Shown here piece after piece: positions 35,946 to 44,785 of a stretch of 64,000 nucleotides of DNA (position 1 is the stretch's first letter; each line of letters begins with the position of its first letter). Source of the stretch: CAVVEC01 sp963747105. GTDB taxonomy: Bacteria; Acidobacteriota; Terriglobia; Terriglobales; Acidobacteriaceae. Made by a program: the position numbers and the translations under genes. The stretch is from positions 463,589 through 527,588 of the forward strand of contig CAVVEC010000007.1 in the NCBI GenBank assembly GCA_963747105.1. Reading direction: 5' to 3'. The notes beneath the pieces are model-generated. The model was not told the DNA's origin, did not search any database, and was given only the letters and a program-made list of their open reading frames with translations.

Positions 35946-36713
35946 CACGCTACCAACCTATGCTCATTGCGAGTCCTGGAATCCCGCAAGGCAAAACGCA
36001 CAGCGGGGCCTTACGAAAGTGACCTCTATCCAGTGACTATAATTGTGGAAAACTCAGAAGTCAATGAAAATAAGGGGGTTGTCGCAATTTAGTTGCAGTT
36101 TTGTCCCAGTTTCGTTTTTTCTGCGCCTTACGCAATCATTTCTTTGATGTTCCAGGCATGGTCGGGGATTCCTGCTTCCGTTGCTGGCGTGATCCCTCAA
36201 GGAAGTATGAACGCGGCACAGGTTGTAGCTAAGCAAAGTGCAGAGCCGTAGCCGCTTTCAGGTTTAAGAGTCGTTCTGAAAGTGCATTCGTGAGTCGCGT
36301 GAATCTGCGGCTCATCGTTCCTAGCGTGAGCCAATGTAGCTTGTGCTCCCGAATGTGGGATCAGGATTGCCAGTAACGACCTTGGATACGGCCATCCAAC
36401 AACCGTGATGGAGCATAGCCCTCTCGGACTGCTGGAAGACTGCCATAAATCTTGAACAGCTCGGCGTAATCCGCGGAATCACGGGACGTCTCGCATTGGT
36501 CGCTCCGATGTACGGACCCGAAGCTCATCAATAAGGCTCTGCCGCGTTATAAGCCCGTCCCGCTGTTTGATGAACCTGTTTTGGAGTTCAGACGCATGAG
36601 ACTGTGGCGGCCTTTCTTCCTGACGCCGCTGCCGGTGCAAGGATACCGCCGTAGTCGGGGTTCGGGAGGGGGCGCCGGATGCTGACCGCTGACTCCCGAC
36701 TCCTGACCGCTGA
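35946..36713. other. Intergenic region with a transposase relic and simple repeats
   Basis: About 770 bases. It holds the IS1-like remnant (36128-36330) and, at the right end, a GCTGACCGCTGACTCCCGAC-type simple repeat (36678-36716). Nothing else coding is supported. Promoters for the leftward three-gene cassette should lie just right of 35946. Confidence 0.5.
36128..36330 (-). pseudogene. IS1-like transposase C-terminal remnant
   Basis: The reverse strand reads M-S-R-R-F-T-R-L-T-N-A-L-S, then after a frame change Y-N-L-C-R-V-H-T-S-L-R, and after a second change I-T-P-A-T-E-A-G-I-P-D-H-A-W-N-I-K-E-M-I-A before a stop at 36128. This is the conserved C-terminus of IS1-type transposases (F-T-R-L-T-N ... 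Y-N-F-x-R-x-H-x-T-L-R-V-T-P-A-M-E-A-G). Two frameshifts and loss of the rest show a dead copy. Confidence 0.7.
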
Positions 36714-38543
36714 CTACTTAATGTTGATGGTGAGCACCTGAGCGCCGGCGACGACGTAGTCCAGCGCCGCGCCGGCAGACTCGCTTACCGACGACTCGCT
36801 GGAGACTACCATGTCCTGGGTTCCGCGCATCCCGTCCATCACATTCATGATGGAGAGCGGGAGCGTCGGCATAACTTTGTCCGCAATCATCGCTTCAGGA
36901 TCGGCTTGCAGCAACGAAACGTAGACCCGATTGTTGACGTGCTCCTTGTTAAGGAATGCAATGGTGGCAGCCAGGTCAAGCTTGCGTCCCATCAGCGGCG
37001 AGCCACGACGCAAGTGATCGAGCGTCTCCCCATCACTGACCAGAATCCGCAGAGGTCCCTTGGAAGTGGAAGTCGGGATGTGAATGGGGATTTGTTGCAC
37101 CACGCCGTCACCGCGATAGGGCCGCAACATGGCTTCGATCATGATGCCGTCGCCGGGACGGGCTTCCGTGATGTCGGTACGCGCGCTTTCCAGCCGGGCC
37201 CAGCGGCGTTCGCGAACGATATCGAAGTCAAGCTGCACGCCGGCAATCGCGGGCACGCTGTAGGGATTGTCAAAGATGCGGCTGAAACGATCGCCGAGCG
37301 AGGCGGCAGCCAGCAAAGCTCCGGGTGGTCCGCCATCGACCGCAGCGAAGATATTCTGCATGGTCACGTCCGGATAGCCCTGCACACTGATGCGGCCATT
37401 CATGCGATAAGTGGTTTCCTCCCCATACTCATTCACGCCGTGCAGCGCGTTGAATACAGTCGCCATCATTGCCACAGGGCTGAGACGGGCGTTGTTGAGC
37501 ACCTCGTAGTGAAACTGTTTGTCGGCGGATCCGCCATGCGTGGATTCGCCATGAATGGTCAGCGTAACCGGAATCATCTCGGGCTTCTTGCCAAACTCGC
37601 CCAAAATGCCGTTGTGGCGGTCCTGCACAAAGGCGCCAACCGCTTCGGTCGCATTCACGATCTTGAAGGCATTGAGCGGTGAAGGCACGGTGGCCAGTAC
37701 CTGGGCTTTGGTCATGGGCAAGTCAATCATGCCGAACTGCATCAGCGGATGGCCACAGGCCAGCAGGTGGTCTGCATCCATGTAAGTGACGGTGCAGGTC
37801 GCGGCAATATCCATGTCGCCGCGTACCAGAACCGCACTCACCGCCGACCCCGGCTCCATGGGTTCAGGCTGCTTGTCATCGCTCACCGATCCCGCGCCCA
37901 TCACCGGGACGATTCCAGCGGCGGAGAATTGTGCCGCGAACCGCTGAACCGCGTCCTCGGAAAATCCGCTGAACACCAGCGGCGTCTCGATCGGCTTCAG
38001 ATAGTTGGCAAAATTTCGATTTGGGGAATTCTGGTTTGCGGAATCGAGAGCCGCCATCGCTGAAACACCGGGGCTGCCGGTCTTGCCAGGCGACTGAGCC
38101 GCCGCTTTGGCCTCGATTGGCTCGGGCGCCGGACTGTGATCCATAGCACTGATTTCGAGCATCTCGGCAATCGGCGTGACTCCAGCGATGGGTTCCTTGG
38201 AAAACTCTCCGATGCGGAAGGCCAGGGCCCCCGCCAGTTTGCCATTGAAATACACCGGGCTCCCACTCATGCCGGCGACTACGCCGGTGTATTCCGCCTT
38301 GGCGCCGCCCAGTCGGACCAAGATGACATCGCCCTTGGGACCATTGGCATTCTTCAAAATGCCGAGCACTTCCACGTCCATGGATTCCGGCTTGGTACCC
38401 TGGAACACGGTGTAAGCCACGCCGCGCATTCCCGCATGAATCTGGTTAATGGGAATCGTTTCAATCGGTTTCGGAGGTTGCGCCGGGCTTGCGGCGGGCA
38501 GCAGAAGGCAGAGTACCAGCGCGGTGAGAACTGCTTGTCTCAT
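36714..38543 (-). CDS. SpoIVB-type (S55) serine protease domain protein
   Basis: 609 residues from the ATG at 38543, which has TGGGG upstream and places the signal peptide (L-T-A-L-V-L-C-L-L-L-P) at the N-terminus. The SpoIVB/S55 signature G-V-V-A-G-M-S-G-S-P-V (about 87-97) contains the nucleophile serine of G-x-S-G-S-P. Upstream G-M-R-G-V-A-Y-T-V-F-Q-G matches the family start, and the histidine block D-A-D-H-L-L-A-C-G-H-P follows near 260. In Firmicutes SpoIVB cleaves SpoIVFA; in Acidobacteriota such proteins are common, secreted and of unknown target. The C-terminal half is a species-specific beta-rich extension. Confidence 0.85.
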   Translation of the reverse strand: MRQAVLTALVLCLLLPAASPAQPPKPIETIPINQIHAGMRGVAYTVFQGTKPESMDVEVLGILKNANGPKGDVILVRLGGAKAEYTGVVAGMSGSPVYFNGKLAGALAFRIGEFSKEPIAGVTPIAEMLEISAMDHSPAPEPIEAKAAAQSPGKTGSPGVSAMAALDSANQNSPNRNFANYLKPIETPLVFSGFSEDAVQRFAAQFSAAGIVPVMGAGSVSDDKQPEPMEPGSAVSAVLVRGDMDIAATCTVTYMDADHLLACGHPLMQFGMIDLPMTKAQVLATVPSPLNAFKIVNATEAVGAFVQDRHNGILGEFGKKPEMIPVTLTIHGESTHGGSADKQFHYEVLNNARLSPVAMMATVFNALHGVNEYGEETTYRMNGRISVQGYPDVTMQNIFAAVDGGPPGALLAAASLGDRFSRIFDNPYSVPAIAGVQLDFDIVRERRWARLESARTDITEARPGDGIMIEAMLRPYRGDGVVQQIPIHIPTSTSKGPLRILVSDGETLDHLRRGSPLMGRKLDLAATIAFLNKEHVNNRVYVSLLQADPEAMIADKVMPTLPLSIMNVMDGMRGTQDMVVSSESSVSESAGAALDYVVAGAQVLTINIK

Positions 38544-38704
38544 TCCAATTTCCCCAGAGGACCGCCAACTGGCCCTCGAACAGCACACCTACACTCCGCG
38601 TTTTGTACTCGATTTACCGGGGAGAGGAGTAGCAACAGCCAAGTAAAACATCCCAATCGCGAAGCTCTGCGTCTATACTAGCACAAGGGTTTCCGAGGAT
38701 CTCA

Positions 38705-39916
38705 ATGTTTTCTTTCCGTTTTGCGCCCGCTCTTGGTCCGATCCGGGGGCGTGTTTCGCACGTCGCGGTGTTGATTCTTGCCGTGGGAGTGATTGCAGGG
38801 CAAGGGCTTCCGGTCCAGGCACAGAACCAGTCGCCTTCCGCGCCGAGTAGCCAGCAGACCCCGCCTCCACCGGAGGCCGGCGGTCCGCAGGGCGATGTGG
38901 GACCTTATGCTGTTCCCAAGAAGAAGGACGAGCCCCCGCCCCCTCCGCCACCTGAGAAGCCAAAGAAGATCGAGGGCATGCCCGATTATTCCATCCGCGT
39001 GGATGTGCCTCTGGTGACCGTGCCGGTCATGGTTACAACCAAGGACGGGCAGTTCATTTCCAGCCTGCAGAAGGAGAACTTCCGCGTTTACGAAGATGGC
39101 GTGGAACAGAAGATCACCGGCTTCAACGTTTCAGAAGCACCAATTACGGCTGTGCTGCTGGTAGAGTTTGCCTCTACGAACTACGGATTCATGGTCGAAG
39201 CCCTGAACGCTTCCTATAGCTTTGCGCAGACTTTGAAGAAGGACGACTGGGTCGCGGTGATTTCCTATGACATGAAGCCCCACATCCTGGCGGACTTCAC
39301 TCAGGACAAGGCGGAGATCTATGGTGCCCTGGGCCAGTTGCGAATCCCTGGTTTTGAGGAGACGAACCTTTTCGATGCTCTCTACGACACACTCGACCGG
39401 GTGGACGGGATCGAAGGTCACAAATACATCATCCTGATCACGACCGGGGTAGATACTTTCAGCAAGCTGAACCTGGACCAGATTACAAAGAAGGTCAAGG
39501 CTAGCCACGATGTAACCATTTTCCCGATCAGTGTGGGCTGGGCAGTGCGGGAATGGTTCGAATCGCAAGGAGGCGCAGCTCCACGCGGTGCCATTCCGAT
39601 CACCGAGATGGATTACCTGCAGGCGGACAACGAGATGAACACATTCGCTCGTCTGACGGGAGGACGCGCCTACTTTCCCCGATTTGAAGCGGAACTGCCA
39701 GAGATCTTTCACCAAATTGCCGGCGACATCCGCAACCAGTACAACATCGCTTATCACCCCAGCAATGCGAAGCTCGATGCCACCTACCGCAAGCTGAAAG
39801 TGGAAGTGGTCGCGCCCGATGGAGGTCCTTTGAAAGTTCACGACCAAAAAGGCAAAGATGTGAAATACCAGGTCATCGCCCGGGAAGGTTACACGGCCAA
39901 GCATACCGTGGAATGA
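38705..39916 (+). CDS. VWFA-related Acidobacterial domain protein
   Basis: 403 residues: signal peptide, a proline-rich linker (about 45-85, with runs of Pro and K-K-K-D-E), then the von Willebrand A-like domain found mainly in Acidobacteriota. Visible family landmarks: V-P-L-V-T-V-P-V-M-V-T-T-K-D-G, N-F-R-V-Y-E-D-G-V-E-Q-K-I, and G-G-R-A-Y-F followed by D-I-R-N-Q-Y-N-I-A-Y-H-P. The MIDAS D-x-S-x-S at the usual place is replaced by V-E-F-A-S-T-N, so metal binding may be altered. Predicted extracytoplasmic adhesion or assembly factor. Confidence 0.9.
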   Translation: MFSFRFAPALGPIRGRVSHVAVLILAVGVIAGQGLPVQAQNQSPSAPSSQQTPPPPEAGGPQGDVGPYAVPKKKDEPPPPPPPEKPKKIEGMPDYSIRVDVPLVTVPVMVTTKDGQFISSLQKENFRVYEDGVEQKITGFNVSEAPITAVLLVEFASTNYGFMVEALNASYSFAQTLKKDDWVAVISYDMKPHILADFTQDKAEIYGALGQLRIPGFEETNLFDALYDTLDRVDGIEGHKYIILITTGVDTFSKLNLDQITKKVKASHDVTIFPISVGWAVREWFESQGGAAPRGAIPITEMDYLQADNEMNTFARLTGGRAYFPRFEAELPEIFHQIAGDIRNQYNIAYHPSNAKLDATYRKLKVEVVAPDGGPLKVHDQKGKDVKYQVIAREGYTAKHTVE

Positions 39917-39926
39917 TGCCATCGCA

Positions 39927-40658
39927 TCAATGAACGTGGAAGACCTGATCCAGGGCAAACAGCAGTCCGACTCCCAGAAAAACTACCAGCGCCATTCCCA
40001 CTCCTGGTTCGCGATTTACTTCCGGCATCAGGTCGGAGGCAGCAACGTAGATCGTTACGCCCGCCGACAGCGGCAGTCCGAAGCTAACCTCGCGCCGCAA
40101 CAGAGCCATGGTCAGCACGCCGGCGAATGTTGCCGCGCCCAGCAATACCGACGCCCCCCAGGCCACCTTTCGGGTCTGACCGCTTGCCAACATGACTGAC
40201 GTGATGGTGAACCCTTCGGGAATCTTGTGCAGGAAGATGGCGAGAAAGATGATCCATCCCAGCCAGTTGGAAACAAGAAAGCCCGAAGCGATGGCGATGC
40301 CATCGAAAAATGTGTGAATGATTAAGCCGATTAGAATCGAGTACGCTCTGTGGCCGTGAACAAATTGGTCTTTGTGCGTCTCCTCTCCGAAGTGGAAATG
40401 GGGCGTAACCGTGTGTTCGAAGAAATGAATGATCAGGTAGCCCACCAGCACCAGGAAAGCAGCGCTCTTGCCGCGCAATTCCAGGGCGGCTGGGAAAACT
40501 TCCACGATGGCTGTGGCAAGCATGAATCCCGCGCCCAGGGCGACGAAGTACTTGAGGTAGGAGCGTTCCCAGCGCTTTTGCACGATGATCGCGCCGCCGA
40601 AGACATTGGCGGCGGCCGCGGTTAGGCCGAGCAGAAGACTGAGGAGAATGGGATGCAT
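39927..40658 (-). CDS. ZIP-family metal transporter
   Basis: 243 residues with eight hydrophobic segments. Metal-site motifs: L-I-I-H-T-F-F-D-G-I-A-I-A in TM4 and F-L-H-K-I-P-E-G-F-T in TM5, which is the ZIP signature. The loop between TM3 and TM4 has H-F-F-E-H-T-V-T-P-H-F-H-F-G-E-E-T-H, a histidine-rich metal-binding stretch. Imports Zn or related divalent ions. Convergent with the VWFA gene, eleven bases apart. Confidence 0.9.
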   Translation of the reverse strand: MHPILLSLLLGLTAAAANVFGGAIIVQKRWERSYLKYFVALGAGFMLATAIVEVFPAALELRGKSAAFLVLVGYLIIHFFEHTVTPHFHFGEETHKDQFVHGHRAYSILIGLIIHTFFDGIAIASGFLVSNWLGWIIFLAIFLHKIPEGFTITSVMLASGQTRKVAWGASVLLGAATFAGVLTMALLRREVSFGLPLSAGVTIYVAASDLMPEVNREPGVGMALVVFLGVGLLFALDQVFHVH

Positions 40659-40780
40659 GCTCTTTTCGAGTGCCCAGCACCGAGTACCCGGTTGAAATCA
40701 CGTTGACAAACGCGCTGCTGAGACTACAGCTTCGAGGGCGCAGAGTCCAGTGTCATCAGATTCGGCGCTCGGTACTCGCA

Positions 40781-41866
40781 TCAGCCACTATGCCTGATAT
40801 GCATCACATCCCCGTCCTTCACGATGTAGTCTTTCCCTTCCAGTCGGAGCGTGCCGCGGGTGCGGGCATTGGCCTCCGAGCCGGCCTCGAGCAGTTGGTC
40901 CCAGCGGATGGTTTCGGCGCGGATAAAGTGTTTCTCCAGATCCGAGTGAATGGCGCCTGCGCCTTCGACCGCGCGGGTGTGGACGGGGACGGTCCAGGCG
41001 CGGCATTCGTCCTCGCCGGCGGTGAAAAAGGAAATCAATCCGAGCAAAGCGTAGGTGGTGCGAATCAGGCGCACCAGGCCGCTTTCTTTGAGTCCATAGC
41101 TGGACAGAAACTCGGCAGCGTCGGCATCACTCATCTCCGCCAGTTCGGCCTCTACCTTTCCGCAGATGGCGGCAGCCGCGGCATTCGGGCGCGAAGCAAC
41201 TTCCGACAACTTGTATTTGCCGACCGCAGTTTCAAGTTCCTTCCCTAGTTCTGCCGTTTCGCTTATGTTCAACACATAGAGAATCGGTTTTTCGCTGAGG
41301 AACATGAATCCGCGGAGACGCTTTTTGTCCTCGGGCGTCATTTCTAACTCACGCAACGGGCGCTCCGACCCCAAATGAGCGTTGGCGCGCTGGAGCAACT
41401 CAAATTCTTTCTCCAGATCGGCTGAGCGCATTTTCTTGAGATCCTTCTCTACGCGCTCCAGCCGCTTTTCAATCTGTCCGAGATCACTGACCATCAGATC
41501 GAACTCGACATTCTTAATATCGCGCAGAGGATCGATGGACCCGACGTGCGGAATCGCAGGATCGTTAAACGCCCGCACCACATGGGCCAGCGCATCCACC
41601 GTTCGCAAGTGGCCGAGGTAAGCACTCTCCTTGAGTGCTTCCTGGCCGATGGCGCCTACGTCCACGTATTCCACGGAAGCATGGGTCAACTTCTTCGGAT
41701 TGTAGAGAGCCGCCAGGCGGTCGAGGCGGTCGTCGGGCACTTTGGCCACGCCGACGTGCGCCTCTCGCGGATTGGCGTAGGCCTGGGCCGAAAGATGCGC
41801 CTTGGTCAATATGCGAAATAAGGATGTCTTGCCTACCTGGGGCAGGCCAATGATGCCAGTTTTCAT
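40781..41866 (-). CDS. YchF/OLA1-like NTPase (DUF933 C-terminus), divergent
   Basis: 361 residues. N-terminal P-loop is G-L-P-Q-V-G-K-T-S, slightly unlike the usual G-x-P-N-V-G-K-S-T. The standard Y-P-F-x-T-I switch is replaced by A-Y-A-N-P-R-E-A-H-V-G. The middle has a helical coiled coil, and the C-terminus is the TGS-like DUF933 domain with H-S-D-L-E-K-H-F-I-R-A-E and L-E-G-K-D-Y-I-V-K-D-G-D-V-M-H. YchF binds ATP and ribosomes and regulates stress responses. This is a divergent relative rather than canonical ychF. Confidence 0.85.
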   Translation of the reverse strand: MKTGIIGLPQVGKTSLFRILTKAHLSAQAYANPREAHVGVAKVPDDRLDRLAALYNPKKLTHASVEYVDVGAIGQEALKESAYLGHLRTVDALAHVVRAFNDPAIPHVGSIDPLRDIKNVEFDLMVSDLGQIEKRLERVEKDLKKMRSADLEKEFELLQRANAHLGSERPLRELEMTPEDKKRLRGFMFLSEKPILYVLNISETAELGKELETAVGKYKLSEVASRPNAAAAAICGKVEAELAEMSDADAAEFLSSYGLKESGLVRLIRTTYALLGLISFFTAGEDECRAWTVPVHTRAVEGAGAIHSDLEKHFIRAETIRWDQLLEAGSEANARTRGTLRLEGKDYIVKDGDVMHIRHSG

Positions 41867-41970
41867 AAGAAGAGCTTCTAGCTGCTAGCTTCTAGCGAGC
41901 CCTTGTGAGGATAAATGATGATGTGCGCGTTACAGAAATTGATTCGTGCGACAGCGTTGAAAGCTCGGAG

Positions 41971-42438
41971 CTAGAGGCTAGCTGTTAGATACGCAACCAC
42001 CAACCCCAAAAGAAGAACACTACCTTCCACCCGGGTTGACCAGACATGCAGAGCGTCGAACTGCATGCGGACGGGATTATCGGGAGGCACGGAGTCGATC
42101 TCCCCGATCGAGGCGCGCAAGGCGTCCATGCGGGGAATGATGCCGAACTGCGAGATGAGCGTCAGCGCAAGCATGATGCAAATAAGCAGGTTGCGCGCTG
42201 CGAAGACGTGAGCGGTTCCGGTGCGGAATCGGCTGTACGCTAAAGAAGTGACCAGGAAAACGATGCCCGAGACCATCCCCATCCAATGCAGAATGCCGAG
42301 CGACCGCCCCACCACCGTTCCTGCCAGGTGGCGCGTGGGGAGCACGGAGAAAGCCGTTTGCGCGACCACCGGGAAGAAAATCAGCCCGCCCACCCAAACG
42401 ACCAGAGACAACAGCATCAGATAGCGAAGAAACGACAT
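41971..42438 (-). CDS. DUF4149 membrane protein
   Basis: 155 residues with four transmembrane segments. The N-terminal W-V-G-G-L-I-F-F-P-V-V-A motif and central L-G-I-L-H-W-M-G-M-V-S-G are the DUF4149 (TMEM205-like) signature. Function unknown; related proteins are small integral membrane proteins. The simple repeats at 41870-41965 separate it from the YchF-like gene. Confidence 0.82.
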   Translation of the reverse strand: MSFLRYLMLLSLVVWVGGLIFFPVVAQTAFSVLPTRHLAGTVVGRSLGILHWMGMVSGIVFLVTSLAYSRFRTGTAHVFAARNLLICIMLALTLISQFGIIPRMDALRASIGEIDSVPPDNPVRMQFDALHVWSTRVEGSVLLLGLVVAYLTASL

Positions 42439-42488
42439 GACGGAATTATAGCTTTCGCGGCCAGTTGGCGATGACGATCACTCTACCC

Positions 42489-42713
42489 TGTCATCCTGAG
42501 CGCCGTGGCTGCAGCGCAGAGCGCGGCGGCCATGGAGTCGAAGGACCCCTCAGACACAGGGGACGACGTCAGGAAAACAGCTGGGCGTTCTCGACGACGC
42601 TCTGAACGGACCGGGGCAGAACTCCTTCAACGCTCCGTCTCGGAAACGGCGTGCTCGGGATCCTTCGACTGCGTTGCCGGCGCTGCGCGACGGCAACTTC
42701 GCTCAGGATGGCA
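42489..42713. repeat. MITE-like inverted-repeat element, 225-base copy
   Basis: Left end TGTCATCCTGAGCGCCG..., right end ...GCTCAGGATGGCA are inverted copies. Inside, GAGTCGAAGGACC on the left is mirrored by GATCCTTCGACT on the right. No open frame of note. Related to 47010-47235 and, in part, 9724-9818. Confidence 0.8.
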
Positions 42714-42722
42714 CGATTGACC

Positions 42723-43688
42723 CTACACCGGCACTGACGTGCTCCCCACGATTTCCTGAATCACCTGCTCCGCCTGCTCCGATTTTTTCAGGGTAGAAGA
42801 GTACAGTCCGTTTACCACCACGCGATGGGCAAAAACCGGCACGACCAGTGGCTTGAAATCCTCCGGCGTGCAGAAGTTGCGGCCATCGAGAAATGCCATA
42901 GCTTGCGCCGCGCGATAGAGCATTTGCGAGCCGCGGGGCGAAACCCCCAGAGAGAAATGCTCCGACTCGCGCGTTTTTCTGACAATCGCGAGCGCATAGC
43001 TGACCAGCGAATCATCCACCCGCACTTGCATGACCGCGTGTTGCATTTCCAGCACATCGGCGCCAGTGAGAACAGGCTGCATGGCTTCCAACTGTGCAGT
43101 CCCCGCCTCGGAGCGCAGAATCTCGCGCTCGGCGCTGCTGTCCGGGTAGCCCATCCGCACCCGCATCAGAAAACGATCGAGCTGTGATTCCGGCAAAGGA
43201 TAAGTTCCGTGATGCTCCACCGGGTTCTGCGTGGCAATGACCAGGAATGGCTGCGGCAGTTGATACGAGTGAGCGTCTACCGTGACCTGTCCCTCGTTCA
43301 TGGCTTCGAGCAGTGCAGATTGCGTCTTCGGCGTGGTGCGGTTGATCTCATCGGCCAGCAGCACGTTGGTGAAGACCGGGCCTCGCTTGAACTCGAACTG
43401 CTGCTCGATGGCGGAGTATATCGAGATCCCAATCACGTCCGAAGGCAGCATGTCGCTGGTGAACTGCACCCGCTGAAAACTGCAATCCAGAGCGCGTGCC
43501 AGTGCCTGGCCAAGCGTAGTCTTGCCCACGCCGGGCACGCCTTCGATCAGCAAATGCCCGCGCGCGATGAGCGCGACCACGGCCAGACGGACGATATCGT
43601 CCTTACCGCGAATGACCTTGCGTAGAGCGTTTTCCAGCTGAGCCGCACGATGAGAAACGGCGCTGGCGGTTTCGGGAGACATTAGCAC
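42723..43688 (-). CDS. MoxR-family AAA+ ATPase
   Basis: 321 residues: Walker A G-V-P-G-V-G-K-T-T, Walker B L-L-A-D-E-I-N-R-T-T-P-K-T-Q, and L-V-I-A-T-Q-N-P-V-E as sensor 1. MoxR ATPases act as chaperones that activate metal or VWA-domain partners. Normally followed by DUF58 and VWA genes; here neither is next to it, so its partners are elsewhere. N-terminal residues before the ATP-binding core are short. Confidence 0.9.
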   Translation of the reverse strand: MLMSPETASAVSHRAAQLENALRKVIRGKDDIVRLAVVALIARGHLLIEGVPGVGKTTLGQALARALDCSFQRVQFTSDMLPSDVIGISIYSAIEQQFEFKRGPVFTNVLLADEINRTTPKTQSALLEAMNEGQVTVDAHSYQLPQPFLVIATQNPVEHHGTYPLPESQLDRFLMRVRMGYPDSSAEREILRSEAGTAQLEAMQPVLTGADVLEMQHAVMQVRVDDSLVSYALAIVRKTRESEHFSLGVSPRGSQMLYRAAQAMAFLDGRNFCTPEDFKPLVVPVFAHRVVVNGLYSSTLKKSEQAEQVIQEIVGSTSVPV

Positions 43689-43817
43689 GATTCTACTATG
43701 CGAGGTCAGATGCGAGCGGTTACGGAGGTTACAGATAGCTGTCAGCTCTCAGCCGTCAGCTACCAGCTAGGACAATCCATGCTCTTGCGTTCAGGCTTAG
43801 CTGAGAGCTGAGAGCTT

Positions 43818-44678
43818 CTATTGCGTAAACTCCGCCGGCCTTCCCGTCAGCCGCTCGATGCGCTTGGCGATCGGAGGATGGGTCGAGAACAAGTTGCCGA
43901 AGCTCACACCGCCCAGTAGAGGCTGGATGATGAACAAATGCGCGGTCGAAGGCGAGGCCTGCATGGGCAAGCGGCGCGAATAAGCGTCGAGCTTCGATAA
44001 AGCACTCGCCAAGGCGTACGGGTTTCCGGTGAAATGCGCGCCGGTGGCGTCGGCCTGGTATTCGCGCGAGCGGGAGACGGCAAGCTGGATCAGCGACGCC
44101 GCGATGGGTGCCAGGATCAGCATGAAAAGCGCCCCGATTCCGCCACCCCGGCGGTCGTCGCGGCTCCCCATCCCACCGAAAATCATGGCCCAGCGTCCCA
44201 TGCTGGCCAGCATAGTAATCGCTCCGGCAATAGTCGCGGCGACTGAACTGATCAGAATATCCCGGTTATTCACGTGGCCGAGTTCGTGCGCCAGCACGCC
44301 TTCCAGTTCTTCGTCGTTGAGCAGATTCAGAATTCCCTCGGTCACGGCCACCGACGCATGGCTGGGGTTGCGGCCTGTGGCAAAGGCATTGGGAGACTGA
44401 TTAGGGATCACGTAAATCTTCGGCATGGGGATGCCGATCTTCTGCGTCAGCCGCTCGACGGCGTCATACGCTCGCGGCAGTTGCTCGCGCGTGACTGGCT
44501 GGGCGCGGTACATCGCCAGCGCGATCTTGTCGGAGTAGAAATAAGAAACGAAGTTCATGACGACGGCTAGTCCCAGTGCCAGGATCATGCCGTTCTGGCC
44601 ACCGAAGACGCGGCCGATGAACATCAACAACAACGTAAGCAACGTCAACAGAAACGCGGTTTTGAAGGTATTTCCCAT
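43818..44678 (-). CDS. htpX: Membrane zinc metalloprotease HtpX
   Basis: 286 residues. Two N-terminal membrane helices, then the M48 catalytic motif H-E-L-G-H (His131, Glu132, His135) with the third ligand region E-Y-Q-A-D-A-T-G-A, and two further hydrophobic segments. Degrades misfolded membrane proteins with its site on the cytoplasmic side. A glycine/arginine-rich loop (R-D-D-R-R-G-G-G-I-G) is a local insertion. Simple AGCTGAGAGC repeats flank it on the right side of its stop. Confidence 0.93.
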   Translation of the reverse strand: MGNTFKTAFLLTLLTLLLMFIGRVFGGQNGMILALGLAVVMNFVSYFYSDKIALAMYRAQPVTREQLPRAYDAVERLTQKIGIPMPKIYVIPNQSPNAFATGRNPSHASVAVTEGILNLLNDEELEGVLAHELGHVNNRDILISSVAATIAGAITMLASMGRWAMIFGGMGSRDDRRGGGIGALFMLILAPIAASLIQLAVSRSREYQADATGAHFTGNPYALASALSKLDAYSRRLPMQASPSTAHLFIIQPLLGGVSFGNLFSTHPPIAKRIERLTGRPAEFTQ

Positions 44679-44785
44679 AGGAATTCTCAGTAAATTAGAT
44701 GGTGCGAACGGCCCGGAGATTCAACCCCGGAGGTATGCCACACCGCTGGGCTCCGACGGGCGAGGACGCCCGTCCTCCATTACTC

